Below are positions 16,901 to 24,720 of a stretch of 35,806 nt of DNA, in pieces; within the stretch, counting starts at the first letter, position 1; each line of letters opens with the position of its first letter. The notes under the pieces were generated by a model. It was not told the origin of the DNA. It searched no databases and worked only from the letters and a program-made list of their open reading frames with translations. Source of the stretch: Bacteroidales bacterium (GTDB lineage Bacteria; Bacteroidota; Bacteroidia; Bacteroidales; Bacteroidaceae); contig SUXN01000030.1 of NCBI GenBank assembly GCA_015060965.1, positions 1-35,806 on the forward strand, written 5' to 3'. The position numbers and the translations under genes were made by a program.

Positions 16901-17380
16901 CATATAAAATTCAGGAATAGTGTCAGCACACATATAAAAACCATACTCATCAAAATCGTCATGGCCTTGTATTATTCTGCCGACGGCTCCTCCGGCATGA
17001 AGACTCCACCCCAAACCAACACGGCTCGCTTCTTGGGTCACCTTAATGCCCGATGCGTGATACTGTAATGTTATAGGCAGGCTATAATCGCCGATTTCTA
17101 TTGTATAAATAGGAATAGAAATACTGGGGACTCCTGTGTATAATGACACGGGGACCTCGGAATATTGCATTAACGAGTGAGCTTCGGGCGAAGGAGCAAA
17201 ATTTTTGGATGTGATGAGGTTTTCGGCATAATTATTACCGGAAGACCTGGCTTGCGGGATTTCAGGTATTGTGTCTATTACTATCTTGAAGGGTATTATA
17301 GTGTCGTTGATGCTTGTCTGTGCATTCAGAACCGGAATGATGCTGAATGCGAGCAAAAGGATTGTTATATGTCTATTCAT
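13940..17380 (-). CDS. TcB-like/YD-repeat shell protein, partner of the Rhs protein
   Basis: The 1146-aa product has a Sec signal peptide (MNRHITILLLAFSIIPVLNA). A following block (VPVSLYTGVPSISIPIYTIE, then SLPITLQYHASGIKV and GLGWSLHAGGAVGRII) is the N-terminal shell start common in Bacteroidetes YD-repeat proteins and comparable to the SpvB/TcaC region of TcB. The C-terminus ends in YD repeats (YTYDGFNRLHQIIEV). It has no toxin tip and stops 29 bases inside the following Rhs gene, so the two form a split cocoon: this half supplies the front, the next the Rhs core and effector. Overlap implies co-translation and probably stoichiometric assembly. Assignment as a TcB-like half is inferred from architecture. 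Confidence 0.8.
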   Translation of the reverse strand: MNRHITILLLAFSIIPVLNAQTSINDTIIPFKIVIDTIPEIPQARSSGNNYAENLITSKNFAPSPEAHSLMQYSEVPVSLYTGVPSISIPIYTIEIGDYSLPITLQYHASGIKVTQEASRVGLGWSLHAGGAVGRIIQGHDDFDEYGFYMCADTIPEFYMSDLFNYSNIGNAELDLESDIYHYNFAGYSGKFIVRKGEYNDEDLERFVLLKPEDNLKIEGCESDFCITTEDNTRYIFDKKELRSMCSMSFEDEKEGIYYDISSKPNRTFIPPDEYSYFSNSYTTTNWLLTEIILPNGEKIHFTYDRIENSYLSPVNETYTEYKILEKQTIITKGASSSISDPKNKRNISLELTKEEYILRAINWNSGYVEFKKSDIARKDITGYDSRVVNTSQKRIPSENTALEYINVYSTNNGHPVMSYRLHHSYFLGKKNYNGSVVIDTTYLSARLKLDSITIQGKGNTVQKYKMEYDMGDNLPLKNEYHTDKWGYYTDNNPLKIPYSPHTVEWYWHPYIMKNSYGSLNELRKDSTKTIVAKGRTFYYQDGYEATSSESGKIWMLTKLTNPMGAETSFEYECNTIYTEELDTVYTDTINLQTITLSNVNDTLIKVPIVGKDSCAYKLRLECIETKSLSSTTNAVTIRTLPLFINSYRYPQNTEITLSDGYITREFVLDGNIPRLFPLDTLNLYISSAVDAEIQIGISLHKYTTSPKKERVGGVRISKISSPVSTTRYIYEENGNSTGHLIRKPSSTFHVDYFTIRYEYNVITELVVAYAIEFNSSPFRTPFNPYNGNHMGYSVVYTIKEEGDQELVERYRFFNKPETDYYYASDQGTHNPLNGLLESHMIFNAGHVVKEMQYKYDTISVNKVRCLKIGETSKAKCYYASSYFTYLDSITTIEENNYKATKHLYDNEIYKPRCITTYSTGFPASKVEYYYSKDYPSYLGGKFRNANLNTIKLMEKQYNDNLLIKTTVNTHHNDVLVKPYKEYTFYGTTGTNVTPLTLYADDSAKPDVTYSNYTDKGRPVELISRGGAHVVLLWGYKNRYVVAQINNATLQDVINCGINFNELANKQVPSDEDWEKIHNLRSLLPSASVVVSKYEPMVGMISQTDARGVETRYTYDGFNRLHQIIEVRGNEEYILKQYEYNYATEQ

Positions 17381-18542
17381 AGTTGTTGCCTTTTAAATGG
17401 ATTTTCTCACATATAATATTGTTCCCTGAATATAATGTTAAGATATATACACCTGCTACAAGATCCCGGGTATGAAGACTGAAATAGGCGCAACCTCCTT
17501 CAGGTATTGTCTGTTCCTGCCTGTCTATAAGCATGCCTGCAACATTGGTCAGGACTGCAGTTGTATTGCATTGCAGTCTGCTTCTTAGTTCTATTTTGAG
17601 GCAGTTATCATCGCTGATATGATAGTTATATACAAATTTGTCTAGACAGATATCTTCCTGATAATTGAAATTTGAGTATTTGTATTCTCCCTTTCTTGAA
17701 GAGACTTTGTCAAATGTATCTGTGTCATACGATTCTGAAATGAAATAGTTCTCTTGCTCTTCAAGGGGATAATAGTATGAGACATTATCGTGGGCGATCT
17801 TGATTCCGTTTGATAGTATATAGGTATTTATGGTTTCAATAGCTGGGAACCTGTACCCAGGTACAAACCAATTGTAACGGTCAATACACCATATTATGGA
17901 ATCATTGTCAAGTTTATAACGTATGGAATCGTCAGAGTAGGAATCCGTACAGCCATTGCTCAATATTGATGTGTGCGGTGAAACTTTCTGCCCCACACGC
18001 GTATGGTGCTTTGTTCTGAATGAGTTATACCTGACTGTGTCACCAGGCAGTATGAGAGTACCGTATGAATCAATCTTGTATGATGTTTTACCATATGTAC
18101 AGATGTTCAGCGTTTCGGAATATTTCCCCTCGCCGTATAATAGCGAAACAACAGAGTCCCCGTAGGCTGAAGGAAGAACTTGGAAAACTTCAGGACGTAA
18201 ATAATTTATCGAAGTATTTGAATTGACGAATCCTGTACAAAATACAGTGTCGGAACAAATATTGTAGCAAATTCTATGTCCGGGGGCTGTTCTTATAATT
18301 GTTGTAGAGTCCTTGCTCATTTCATATCCCTCAATAAGTTCTTCTCCTTTAGAAGAAACGGAGCAGAAGTTCCAAAGGCGATTTTCTCCACTTTCTTCAG
18401 GATGTACATATTGAATTTCTTTTTTTACAACCTTATCACCATCTTTAGGGCAATAAATACTTTGGCCCGATGAGGACTGTGCATATACCATTAAGGACTG
18501 AAATGATAGTATGCTTATTGTCAGGAGTTGTCTTATGCTCAT
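17373..18542 (-). CDS. Secreted protein with T9SS-type C-terminal sorting-like domain
   Basis: This 389-aa product has a signal peptide (MSIRQLLTISILSFQSLMVYA, cleavage before Gln). The middle region is beta-rich, without a recognised enzymatic motif. The last about 75 residues have the spacing of a Por/type IX secretion sorting domain: LTNVAGMLIDRQEQTIPEGG, then FSLHTRDLVAGVYILTLYSG and a final basic IHLKG. That suggests surface delivery or anchoring by T9SS, if the host has it; many gut Bacteroidales use related domains otherwise. It overlaps the next gene by 8 bases and follows the DUF3244-like gene by 2 bases, so it is a co-expressed component of the Rhs locus. Confidence 0.7.
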   Translation of the reverse strand: MSIRQLLTISILSFQSLMVYAQSSSGQSIYCPKDGDKVVKKEIQYVHPEESGENRLWNFCSVSSKGEELIEGYEMSKDSTTIIRTAPGHRICYNICSDTVFCTGFVNSNTSINYLRPEVFQVLPSAYGDSVVSLLYGEGKYSETLNICTYGKTSYKIDSYGTLILPGDTVRYNSFRTKHHTRVGQKVSPHTSILSNGCTDSYSDDSIRYKLDNDSIIWCIDRYNWFVPGYRFPAIETINTYILSNGIKIAHDNVSYYYPLEEQENYFISESYDTDTFDKVSSRKGEYKYSNFNYQEDICLDKFVYNYHISDDNCLKIELRSRLQCNTTAVLTNVAGMLIDRQEQTIPEGGCAYFSLHTRDLVAGVYILTLYSGNNIICEKIHLKGNNYE

Positions 18543-18544
18543 AT

Positions 18545-18955
18545 CTAATCATTTTTTATAAACTCTCCAATAAAACATTCTCCACAAATCTCCAACAGGA
18601 TTCTGTATACCCCTGCCGGTTGCAATGATATGTCAATAGTTTGCTCTACATTCTTTGGCAAGTCAATCTCATCGGTTGCAATAATGATGCCGTTTTCATC
18701 CATTATATAATATATAACTGATTCAAAGGTTACATGTGGGCTATTTATGCCAATAGTGCCATTGCTTGTATAAAGTACGACCTCGGGCAATATATCATTT
18801 AAATGGGTTTCTCTCTTCTCTTCTTCCTCCTTTCCGATTGTTTGGTCATCATTAATTTGTTTTTCTGACAGGTCGATTACTTGCGCTTCGATGCTGCTTA
18901 CACACATAATAGCAATAAAACATGCCACAAAAATTCGTCTAATAATAGTTTCCAT
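18545..18955 (-). CDS. DUF3244-like small secreted beta protein, first gene of the Rhs operon
   Basis: The 136-aa product has a signal peptide (about residues 1-24, ending SSIEA) and an acidic linker (EEEEKRE). A single immunoglobulin-like beta domain follows: SPHVTFESVIYYIMDENGII, a Val-rich centre, then LQPAGVYRILLEICGECFIG. This resembles the DUF3244 proteins of Bacteroides and also the beta-sandwich seen at the end of the next gene's product, so the two may share a fold. Its role is unknown; as the promoter-proximal gene it may help export or assemble the shell proteins. It begins just downstream of a consensus promoter. Confidence 0.65.
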   Translation of the reverse strand: METIIRRIFVACFIAIMCVSSIEAQVIDLSEKQINDDQTIGKEEEEKRETHLNDILPEVVLYTSNGTIGINSPHVTFESVIYYIMDENGIIIATDEIDLPKNVEQTIDISLQPAGVYRILLEICGECFIGEFIKND

Positions 18956-18978
18956 AAATAATAATGTTTTGTTTTGAA

Positions 18979-19010
18979 CAAAGGTATTTCCACATCATAT
19001 TGTTTACAAA
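18979..19010 (-). promoter_or_regulatory. Promoter of the Rhs operon
   Basis: Minus strand: TTTG (19007-19010), 20-bp spacer, TACCTTTG (18979-18986). Perfect match to the Bacteroidetes primary-sigma consensus. No other promoter of this quality was seen inside the 10.8-kb operon. Confidence 0.8.
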
Positions 19011-19027
19011 TTATTTTTATCCAAGCA

Positions 19028-19146
19028 CATCCAAATATGCAATAATTAATCATCTTTCTTCGTAAAGCATTGTCAGTAAGTATATTACCAAACTGTTTTC
19101 TTTTGAATATTTTTCAACTTTTCCAAAATTGGGATGAGTTTGGATG
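19028..19146. promoter_or_regulatory. Possible operator pair between divergent units
   Basis: CATCCAAA (19028-19035) and its inverted copy TTTGGATG (19139-19146) lie in the AT-rich intergenic region between the Rhs operon and the regulator gene. They could be regulator binding sites, but an 8-base match may arise by chance. Confidence 0.3.
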
Positions 19147-19212
19147 AAATTCATTCATGCGTTATAATTATTAATACTATCTTCGCATTTGGCTAAAATC
19201 GATATTATTACT

Positions 19213-20937
19213 ATGAAGCGGTGTTTTTTGTATGCATACTTGTTTTTGTCCTGCGTTATCTGTGGATGCAATGATTACAATAATGAGGTATTATTGAATA
19301 GACTTATTTCTGTACAGAACGAAGGTGACACATGTCCTTATAACGCTTTAGAACGGTATGACTCACTTGGTGCTATATTTGAACATGAGAACGAATATCT
19401 GCGTAGCAAATATGCGTTGCTTGGTGTGCGTTTACAGGACAAAGCTTTCATAACACATACAAACGACAGTGTAATAAACTTACTGTATGATTATTTTATA
19501 AATTACGGTAACAGCTGTGAGAAACAGGAGGTCTGCTATTATATGGGCAGTGTATACCGTGACTTGCACGACACTCCCAGGGCTGTAAAATATTTTCTCG
19601 AGGCGATTCAGGTTGCGGAAACGGAAGCAAATATTGATTCTGCCATATATGAACGTTCGTATCTACAACTGGCTGCTATTTATAGAAAACAGCTAAACTA
19701 TGAAGAAGCACTAAAAATGTCATTAAAAGGTCTTGAAATAGCTGAAAGTGCAAATGTAAATAGTATTAGAAACTACTCTTCTATTGCTAATGGATACTAT
19801 TATTTGAATGATACAATTGAAACTGTCAGATATAGTAGGATTGTAATAGAAAAAATATTGGATGAAGGTTTAATTATAGAGAACTCGGATGTAATTGCAT
19901 CCAGAATGCATGATTTTGCAAAATTCGGTTATAAAGCCGAGGCCGATTATTGTTATGCCCTGCTACAGCATCTTCCCGAGGATGCCCGACCTAAAAATTA
20001 TCTTATAAACCTTGCTGTTTATTGTAAGAATTGTGTGTCCCCCGACAGCGCGGCTGCAGTTTTTCACAGAATACAAGAGAGCGACAAATCAATTGCCCAA
20101 CAATATAATTCCACACAGTTCCTGATGAAGTATTATGCGTCTGTGGGCAACTATGAAGAGGCAACACGTTTCGCGCTCCTTTTCAGCGATGCAAACAGGA
20201 ATTTGTTGAAAGATATGAATGTGGAACAGACGCTTAACGCCAGGAATGAGTTCCAATATATCCGTGACCGTGACAAGGAGGCTGCCATGATGGAACAGAT
20301 TGGCCGTACACGTCTCATTTGGGCTGTATCTATAATTGTTATGATATTGCTTCTGATGTCGCTGTTATTCTTCCACTACCATCGCCAACGAAGGTTGCTC
20401 AAAATAATAATGGAACGTAATAACGCGGTTGATAATGCACGCGGATTAATACAAAAATATGAGGAGGAACTTGAGCAGAGTCACGATATAATTGAGACAA
20501 AAGAAAAAGAACTGGCAACAAAATACTCTATGATAGAGACTCTTGACGTTGAACTTAAAAATGCGGAAGACTCCATAAAAAGACTGATGGTGCAGAATGA
20601 GACGCTTACCAAATTTGCTTTGATGAAAAAGTTCTCGGCAGGAACGGAAGATGCAGCCGAGATAATTGCAAAGTACAAACGTGCGGCTGACGGGAAATGT
20701 ACGCTATCGGAAGATGACTGGAGTGAGCTGATTGCTGCCGTTGATTGTGTTTATCCGAATTTCACATCCGAAATAAATGAGCGTCTGAAGGATATTAAAT
20801 TGCATAACCTACGTATATGCTATCTGCTTAAGATTGGTATGACTAATCCTCAGATAGTCAATATCACAGGAAACCCACCGCAAACTGTGTGGTACAGAGT
20901 GAAACGCATAAAGGAAGCGCTTGGAAATAACAGGTAA
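19213..20937 (+). CDS. Membrane-spanning TPR regulator with C-terminal HTH
   Basis: The protein starts at the ATG at 19213 (574 aa); an upstream TTG extension has no support because the lipoprotein-like signal (ending VICGC) would then be internal. Tandem TPR motifs fill about residues 90-350 (for example YYMGSVYRDLHDTPRAVKYF and YLQLAAIYRKQLNYEEALKM). A single membrane segment follows (LIWAVSIIVMILLLMSLLFF, about 377-396), then a long coiled coil (about 405-480) and a C-terminal helix-turn-helix (LRICYLLKIGMTNPQIVNIT). This is the architecture of Bacteroidales one-component regulators that sense periplasmic signals and bind DNA in the cytoplasm. It diverges from the Rhs operon and probably controls it. 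A possible TATCTTCG -7 box lies upstream. Confidence 0.85.
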   Translation: MKRCFLYAYLFLSCVICGCNDYNNEVLLNRLISVQNEGDTCPYNALERYDSLGAIFEHENEYLRSKYALLGVRLQDKAFITHTNDSVINLLYDYFINYGNSCEKQEVCYYMGSVYRDLHDTPRAVKYFLEAIQVAETEANIDSAIYERSYLQLAAIYRKQLNYEEALKMSLKGLEIAESANVNSIRNYSSIANGYYYLNDTIETVRYSRIVIEKILDEGLIIENSDVIASRMHDFAKFGYKAEADYCYALLQHLPEDARPKNYLINLAVYCKNCVSPDSAAAVFHRIQESDKSIAQQYNSTQFLMKYYASVGNYEEATRFALLFSDANRNLLKDMNVEQTLNARNEFQYIRDRDKEAAMMEQIGRTRLIWAVSIIVMILLLMSLLFFHYHRQRRLLKIIMERNNAVDNARGLIQKYEEELEQSHDIIETKEKELATKYSMIETLDVELKNAEDSIKRLMVQNETLTKFALMKKFSAGTEDAAEIIAKYKRAADGKCTLSEDDWSELIAAVDCVYPNFTSEINERLKDIKLHNLRICYLLKIGMTNPQIVNITGNPPQTVWYRVKRIKEALGNNR

Positions 20938-20945
20938 CGAAAGAG

Positions 20946-21107
20946 GTTTAACGATTAACGTGTAGCGTGTAATGTTTAACGATAAAAGGTTAACGTTTAA
21001 CGAGACCCTCTCCGCAACTTCGTTGCTCGTCTCCCTAACACAGGGAGACAATAGTTTTGGGTCTTTTATGGGCGCAATTCAAACGATTAACGAGGAACGT
21101 TTAACGA
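20946..21107. repeat. Cluster of TTTAACGA-type short repeats, with two small hairpins
   Basis: TTTAACGA occurs at 20947-20954, 20975-20982, 20996-21003 and 21100-21107, with ATTAACG variants beside two of them, all in one orientation. Two hairpins are embedded: GCAAC/GTTGC (21014-21026) and GTCTCCC/GGGAGAC (21029-21049), which may serve as the regulator's terminator. Spacing is irregular, so this is not a CRISPR array. The stretch 20938-21344 holds no gene I can support. Confidence 0.6.
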
Positions 21108-21156
21108 TGAAGGGCTAATTGCTTGCTTGTGTTTTATCTCCTCACCCTTACAGGGA

Positions 21157-21184
21157 GCTCCTCTTAGTTACAAATAAGAGGAGC
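21157..21184. terminator. Hairpin, possible terminator of the folK operon
   Basis: A perfect 10-bp stem, GCTCCTCTTA (21157-21166) with TAAGAGGAGC (21175-21184) and an 8-base loop, about 160 bases past the folK stop codon. No clear T-run follows on either strand. Confidence 0.4.
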
Positions 21185-21344
21185 ACTGTGAACTTTGATT
21201 AAAATAAATCCTGAGATTAATACGGAAAACGGAAACTCCCTTAACCCCTCACCCCTCACCCGTTAAGCCCTATGGGCTTGAAACTCGGCTGCACTCGCTG
21301 TACAATTACAAGCAAGCTTGCATTGCGCTCATTGGCACGAGCTT

Positions 21345-21809
21345 TCATCGTTCCTCCAACAGTTCTTTTATGCTCTTGCCCAATGTGGGGTGAATGGCAT
21401 CCGGTGCAATGGCGCCCAGCGGTTCAAGGACGAACCTGCGTTTGTGCATCAGGGGGTGGGGAATGGTCAGCCTGTCGCTCTCGATAATTCCGTCACTGTA
21501 TAGCAGTATGTCGATGTCGATGATGCGGTCGTGGTAGTTGCCGCCCTCCGATTTTAAGGTGCGGCCCAGCTCGCGCTCGATGCGCTCGGTGGCGTCGAGC
21601 AGCTCAAGAGGTGTAAGGTGGGTGTCGAATGCCACGGCGCAGTTTAGGAAGCTGTTGCTGCTTTCAAAGCCCCATGGGGCTGTCTCGATGAACGGCGACT
21701 GTGCCACGCAAGGACCAAGCACGAGCGACAGGTGTTCTATCGCTCGTGTCAGGTTTTCTTCTTTGTTGCCCAGGTTTGTACCCAGGCCGAGGTATACTTT
21801 TGTTACCAT
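21345..21809 (-). CDS. folK: 2-amino-4-hydroxy-6-hydroxymethyldihydropteridine pyrophosphokinase (HPPK)
   Basis: HPPK transfers pyrophosphate from ATP to 6-hydroxymethyl-7,8-dihydropterin in folate synthesis. The motifs are clear: YLGLGTNLGNKEENL at the N-terminus, ETAPWGFESSNSFLNCAV, then ERELGR and the catalytic DRIIDIDILLY (the metal-binding Asp pair), ending HPLMHKRRFVLEPL. Length (154 aa) is typical. The ATG shares one base with the queA stop codon (TGATG), so it is the last, coupled gene of the operon. Another folate/pterin gene, folE, lies far away in this window, so these are not clustered. Confidence 0.95.
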   Translation of the reverse strand: MVTKVYLGLGTNLGNKEENLTRAIEHLSLVLGPCVAQSPFIETAPWGFESSNSFLNCAVAFDTHLTPLELLDATERIERELGRTLKSEGGNYHDRIIDIDILLYSDGIIESDRLTIPHPLMHKRRFVLEPLGAIAPDAIHPTLGKSIKELLEER

Positions 21810-22867
21810 CAGTCAATAATCAGCATTGCATCGCCGTAGAGGCCGAAACGGTAACCTTCGTCGAGTGCCACCTGGTATGCGTTCATCACGTTGTCGTAGC
21901 CGCCGAATGCTGTGGTGAGCATGAGCATAGTAGAGTAGGGGGCATAGAAGTTGGCAATCATGCAGTTTGCTACGTGGAACTCGTACTCGGGGAAGATGAA
22001 CTTGTTTGTCCATCCGTCGTACTCCTTGAGCATGCCGCCTGTGAGGGTGGCTGTCTCGAGCACACGCTGCACCGATGTTCCTACGGCGCATATGCGGCGG
22101 CCTTCGGCCTTTGCCTTGTTCACCAGCTGCACTGCCTCGGTGTCGACGCTAATGAGGTCGCTGTCCATCTTGTGCTTTGTGAGGTCCTCGACGTCAATCT
22201 CGCGGAAGCAGCCAAGGCCTGTGTGCATGGTGACGTATGCGGTGTCGATGCCTCTGATTTCCATACGCTTCATGAGCTCGCGTGTGAAGTGGAGGCCTGC
22301 GAACGATGCTGTGACGGAGCCCTCTTTCTTCGCGAAGTATGTCTGGAAGTTCTCCAGGTCCTCGGGCTCCTCCTTGCGCAGACGCTTGAAGTCATCGGGC
22401 AGCGGTGCCACGCCAAGCGCGTAGAGTGCCCTCTTGAACTCGTCGTGCGGTCCGTCGTAGAGGAAACGCAGGGTGCGGCCGCGTGAGGTGGTGTTGTCGA
22501 TGACCTCGGCAACCATGGAGTTGTCCTCGCCGAAGTAGAGCTTGTTGCCTATACGTATCTTACGTGCGGGGTCAACGAGCACGTCCCACAAGCGGAACTC
22601 CTCGTTGAGCTCGCGTAGCAGGAATACCTCGATCTGGGCGTTGGTCTTCTCCTTGTTGCCATAGAGGCGTGCGGGGAACACCTTGCTGTCGTTCATTACA
22701 AAGAGGTCCTTCTCGTCGAAATATTCGATTACCTCCTTAAAGATACGGTGCTCGATCTCGCCGGTCTTCTTGTGCAGGACAAGAAGGCGTGACTCGTCAC
22801 GGTACTCGGCAGGGTAGAGCGCGATGCGGTCATCGGGTAACTTGTACTTGAACTGTGACAATTTCAT
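21809..22867 (-). CDS. queA: tRNA preQ1(34) S-adenosylmethionine ribosyltransferase-isomerase
   Basis: QueA transfers the ribosyl part of SAM to preQ1 in tRNA and isomerises it to epoxyqueuosine. Family blocks visible are MKLSQFKYKLPDDRIALYPA at the start, FVMNDSKVFPARLYG, the FQTYFAKKEGSVTASFAGLH region, VTMHTGLGCFREI and the C-terminal NKFIFPEYEF and LTTAFGG. I chose the ATG at 22867 because proteins of the family begin MKLS-DFxY; an upstream frame to 22930 overlaps truB and has no match. Length is 352 aa, normal. It lies 35 bases after truB, and its stop shares a base with the folK start. Confidence 0.96.
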   Translation of the reverse strand: MKLSQFKYKLPDDRIALYPAEYRDESRLLVLHKKTGEIEHRIFKEVIEYFDEKDLFVMNDSKVFPARLYGNKEKTNAQIEVFLLRELNEEFRLWDVLVDPARKIRIGNKLYFGEDNSMVAEVIDNTTSRGRTLRFLYDGPHDEFKRALYALGVAPLPDDFKRLRKEEPEDLENFQTYFAKKEGSVTASFAGLHFTRELMKRMEIRGIDTAYVTMHTGLGCFREIDVEDLTKHKMDSDLISVDTEAVQLVNKAKAEGRRICAVGTSVQRVLETATLTGGMLKEYDGWTNKFIFPEYEFHVANCMIANFYAPYSTMLMLTTAFGGYDNVMNAYQVALDEGYRFGLYGDAMLIID

Positions 22868-22902
22868 ATGTTGTCCGTTAATGAGAAAATGTTCGTCTGC
22901 TA

Positions 22903-23595
22903 TCATGGTTGTAACTGTTTTTCGAGCCACTCGGGGAATGACTCAATGTTGATACATTCTTCTAATCTATACTCTCCTATTCTTGTGCGTGCAAGGTCTG
23001 TGAGGTAGGCGCCGCTTCCCAGGGCCTCGCCGATGTCGCGGGCGAGCGAGCGTATGTATGTGCCTTTTCCGCAGGTCACGCGTATCCTTATCTTCGGCAG
23101 CTCAAAGCTCAGCAGCTCAATGGCATCTATGCGTATCTGCTTGGGCTCGAGTTCCATGTCACTGCCGCCACGGGCGAGGTCGTATGCGCGCTTGCCGTCG
23201 ACCTTGCAGGCCGAGAAGAGCGGCGGGCGCTGTGCGATGTTCCCCACGAACTGCTTGAGCACCTCTTCGGTCATCTCCCTTGTGATGTGCTCATAGGGGT
23301 ATGTGGCGTTCACCGGATGCTCCATGTCAAAGGATGGGGTGGTGGCACCGAGCATGAGCTCTGCCTCGTACTCTTTTGTCCGGCTCTGCAGCTCCTCGAT
23401 CCTTTTGGTTGCCTTTCCTGTGCACAGCAGCAGAACGCCTGTCGCCAATGGGTCGAGTGTGCCCGCGTGTCCCACCTTGAATCTCTTGATACCGTACCTG
23501 CGGCTGAGGTGGTAGCGTACCCTGCTTACTATCTGGAACGACGTCCAGGTATATGGTTTATTAATAGGTATTATCTCTCCTGCAACAAAGTCCAT
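22903..23595 (-). CDS. truB: tRNA pseudouridine(55) synthase
   Basis: TruB makes pseudouridine 55 in the T-loop of tRNAs. The sequence has IPINKPYTWTSFQIV at the N-terminus, the catalytic block VGHAGTLDPLATGVLLLCTG (catalytic Asp in GTLDP), QRPPLFSACKVDGKRAYDLAR, and CGKGTYIRSLARDIGE. Length is 230 aa, slightly short because the C-terminal PUA domain found in some bacteria is missing, which is normal in Bacteroidetes. Start ATG shares a base with the stop codon of uppP. Confidence 0.96.
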   Translation of the reverse strand: MDFVAGEIIPINKPYTWTSFQIVSRVRYHLSRRYGIKRFKVGHAGTLDPLATGVLLLCTGKATKRIEELQSRTKEYEAELMLGATTPSFDMEHPVNATYPYEHITREMTEEVLKQFVGNIAQRPPLFSACKVDGKRAYDLARGGSDMELEPKQIRIDAIELLSFELPKIRIRVTCGKGTYIRSLARDIGEALGSGAYLTDLARTRIGEYRLEECINIESFPEWLEKQLQP

Positions 23596-24452
23596 TATGC
23601 TATCGTAAGGTTATGTCCGGTTAATAACATTATAAGTATGGCGCCTCCTACTACAATCCTGTACCAGCCGAAGGCCTTGAAGCCGTACTTGGTGACAAAG
23701 CTGATGAAGAACTTGATTGCCAGCATCGCAACGATGAATGCAACGATGTTTCCGATGATGAGGGTACCCATGTTGTTGGTGAGAATCTCCATGCCCTCGG
23801 GCTCCATAAAGATCTTGAGCATCTTGAAGAGTGTTGCCGCGAACATGGTGGGCACGGCAAGGAAGAACGAGAACTCGGCAGCTGCCTTACGTGTGAGCTT
23901 CTGTGCCATACCACCCACGATTGTCGCCATTGAACGTGACACACCGGGAATCATTGATATGCACTGGAACATACCTATCCAGAATGCACGCTTCTCGGTG
24001 AGTTCGGTCTTCTCGCTTCCCTTGTTGAATATCCTGTCGCAGAAGAGCATGAATATACCTCCCAGGATAAGTGTCACCGCAACAACCTCTACCTTCTCCA
24101 GCATTGCGTCAATGGCGTCGCTGAAGAGCAGGCCGAGCACGGCGGCAGGGATGAATGCCACAAAAAGCTTCCAATAGAAGTCGTACTTGTGCAGGAACTT
24201 CTTGAGCGGTGTGGCATCCTCGGGGGCCGGGGTGTGGTTGAGGCGGAAGAAGCGCTTCCAGTATAGCACTACAACCGACAATATGGCACCGAACTGGATG
24301 ATAAAGGTGAAGGCCTTTACGAATTCGGTACTCTCAACGCCCAGCACGTTCTGTGTAATGATCATGTGTCCTGTAGAGGATACGGGCAGGAACTCTGTCA
24401 GTCCCTCTACAATGGCAATGATTATCGTCTCGAAAATTGAAATGTCAGACAT
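23595..24452 (-). CDS. uppP: Undecaprenyl-diphosphatase
   Basis: UppP (BacA) dephosphorylates undecaprenyl diphosphate at the membrane so that the lipid carrier can be reused for peptidoglycan and surface polysaccharides. The two catalytic regions are visible: [17 protein letters not shown] near residue 16 and [13 protein letters not shown] near residue 155. About eight membrane segments are predicted by eye. Length is 285 aa, slightly above the E. coli protein. It is coupled to truB (shared base) and starts 14 bases after the DUF3098 gene. Confidence 0.96.
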   Translation of the reverse strand: MSDISIFETIIIAIVEGLTEFLPVSSTGHMIITQNVLGVESTEFVKAFTFIIQFGAILSVVVLYWKRFFRLNHTPAPEDATPLKKFLHKYDFYWKLFVAFIPAAVLGLLFSDAIDAMLEKVEVVAVTLILGGIFMLFCDRIFNKGSEKTELTEKRAFWIGMFQCISMIPGVSRSMATIVGGMAQKLTRKAAAEFSFFLAVPTMFAATLFKMLKIFMEPEGMEILTNNMGTLIIGNIVAFIVAMLAIKFFISFVTKYGFKAFGWYRIVVGGAILIMLLTGHNLTIA

Positions 24453-24466
24453 CTGGTACTTGTTGT

Positions 24467-24709
24467 TTAATCGTTATTCTCTTTCTTGTCCTTTGGCTTG
24501 TACATTATGGCCACAATCATGAATATGAAGCCGAGGAAACATATTGTCGGCGCTAACTTGATACGGCGCCAGCTGAAAATGTCCGGCTCGAAGTGTGTCT
24601 CGGTTGAACCGGGGCCTGCCATCAGCACGAAACCGAGGACTATGGCTACTGCCGCAACGGCAAGCAGTATGTAGTTGGTTTTTCCGAATGCGAATTTTGA
24701 CTTGTTCAT
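24467..24709 (-). CDS. DUF3098 small membrane protein
   Basis: The 80-aa product has two hydrophobic segments (about residues 13-31 and 52-68), separated by a conserved-looking loop [20 protein letters not shown], and a Lys-rich cytoplasmic tail. It is the DUF3098 protein regularly found between ftsX and uppP in Bacteroidales. Its role is not known; gene order suggests a link with cell envelope growth. Spacing is 11 bases after ftsX and 14 before uppP. Confidence 0.85.
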   Translation of the reverse strand: MNKSKFAFGKTNYILLAVAAVAIVLGFVLMAGPGSTETHFEPDIFSWRRIKLAPTICFLGFIFMIVAIMYKPKDKKENND

Positions 24710-24720
24710 TATCGTTGTTT

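Noticed and set aside
8169..18955. T6SS Rhs effector locus
   Set aside because: The large proteins carry Sec signal peptides, and no PAAR, VgrG/Hcp, EagR or T6SS structural gene is in view.
19189..19212. Upstream TTG start of the TPR regulator
   Set aside because: It would add eight residues before the lipoprotein-like signal and place a charged stretch in front of it; the ATG at 19213 is better.
20946..21107. CRISPR array
   Set aside because: The repeats are only 8 bases with irregular spacing, no spacers of equal length and no cas genes nearby.
21701..22486. 261-codon plus-strand open frame rich in Cys, Val and His
   Set aside because: Antisense shadow of queA, arising from its codon bias.
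23287..24177. 296-codon plus-strand open frame
   Set aside because: It runs antisense to truB and uppP, both of which have full catalytic motifs; the frame has no family features and no promoter.
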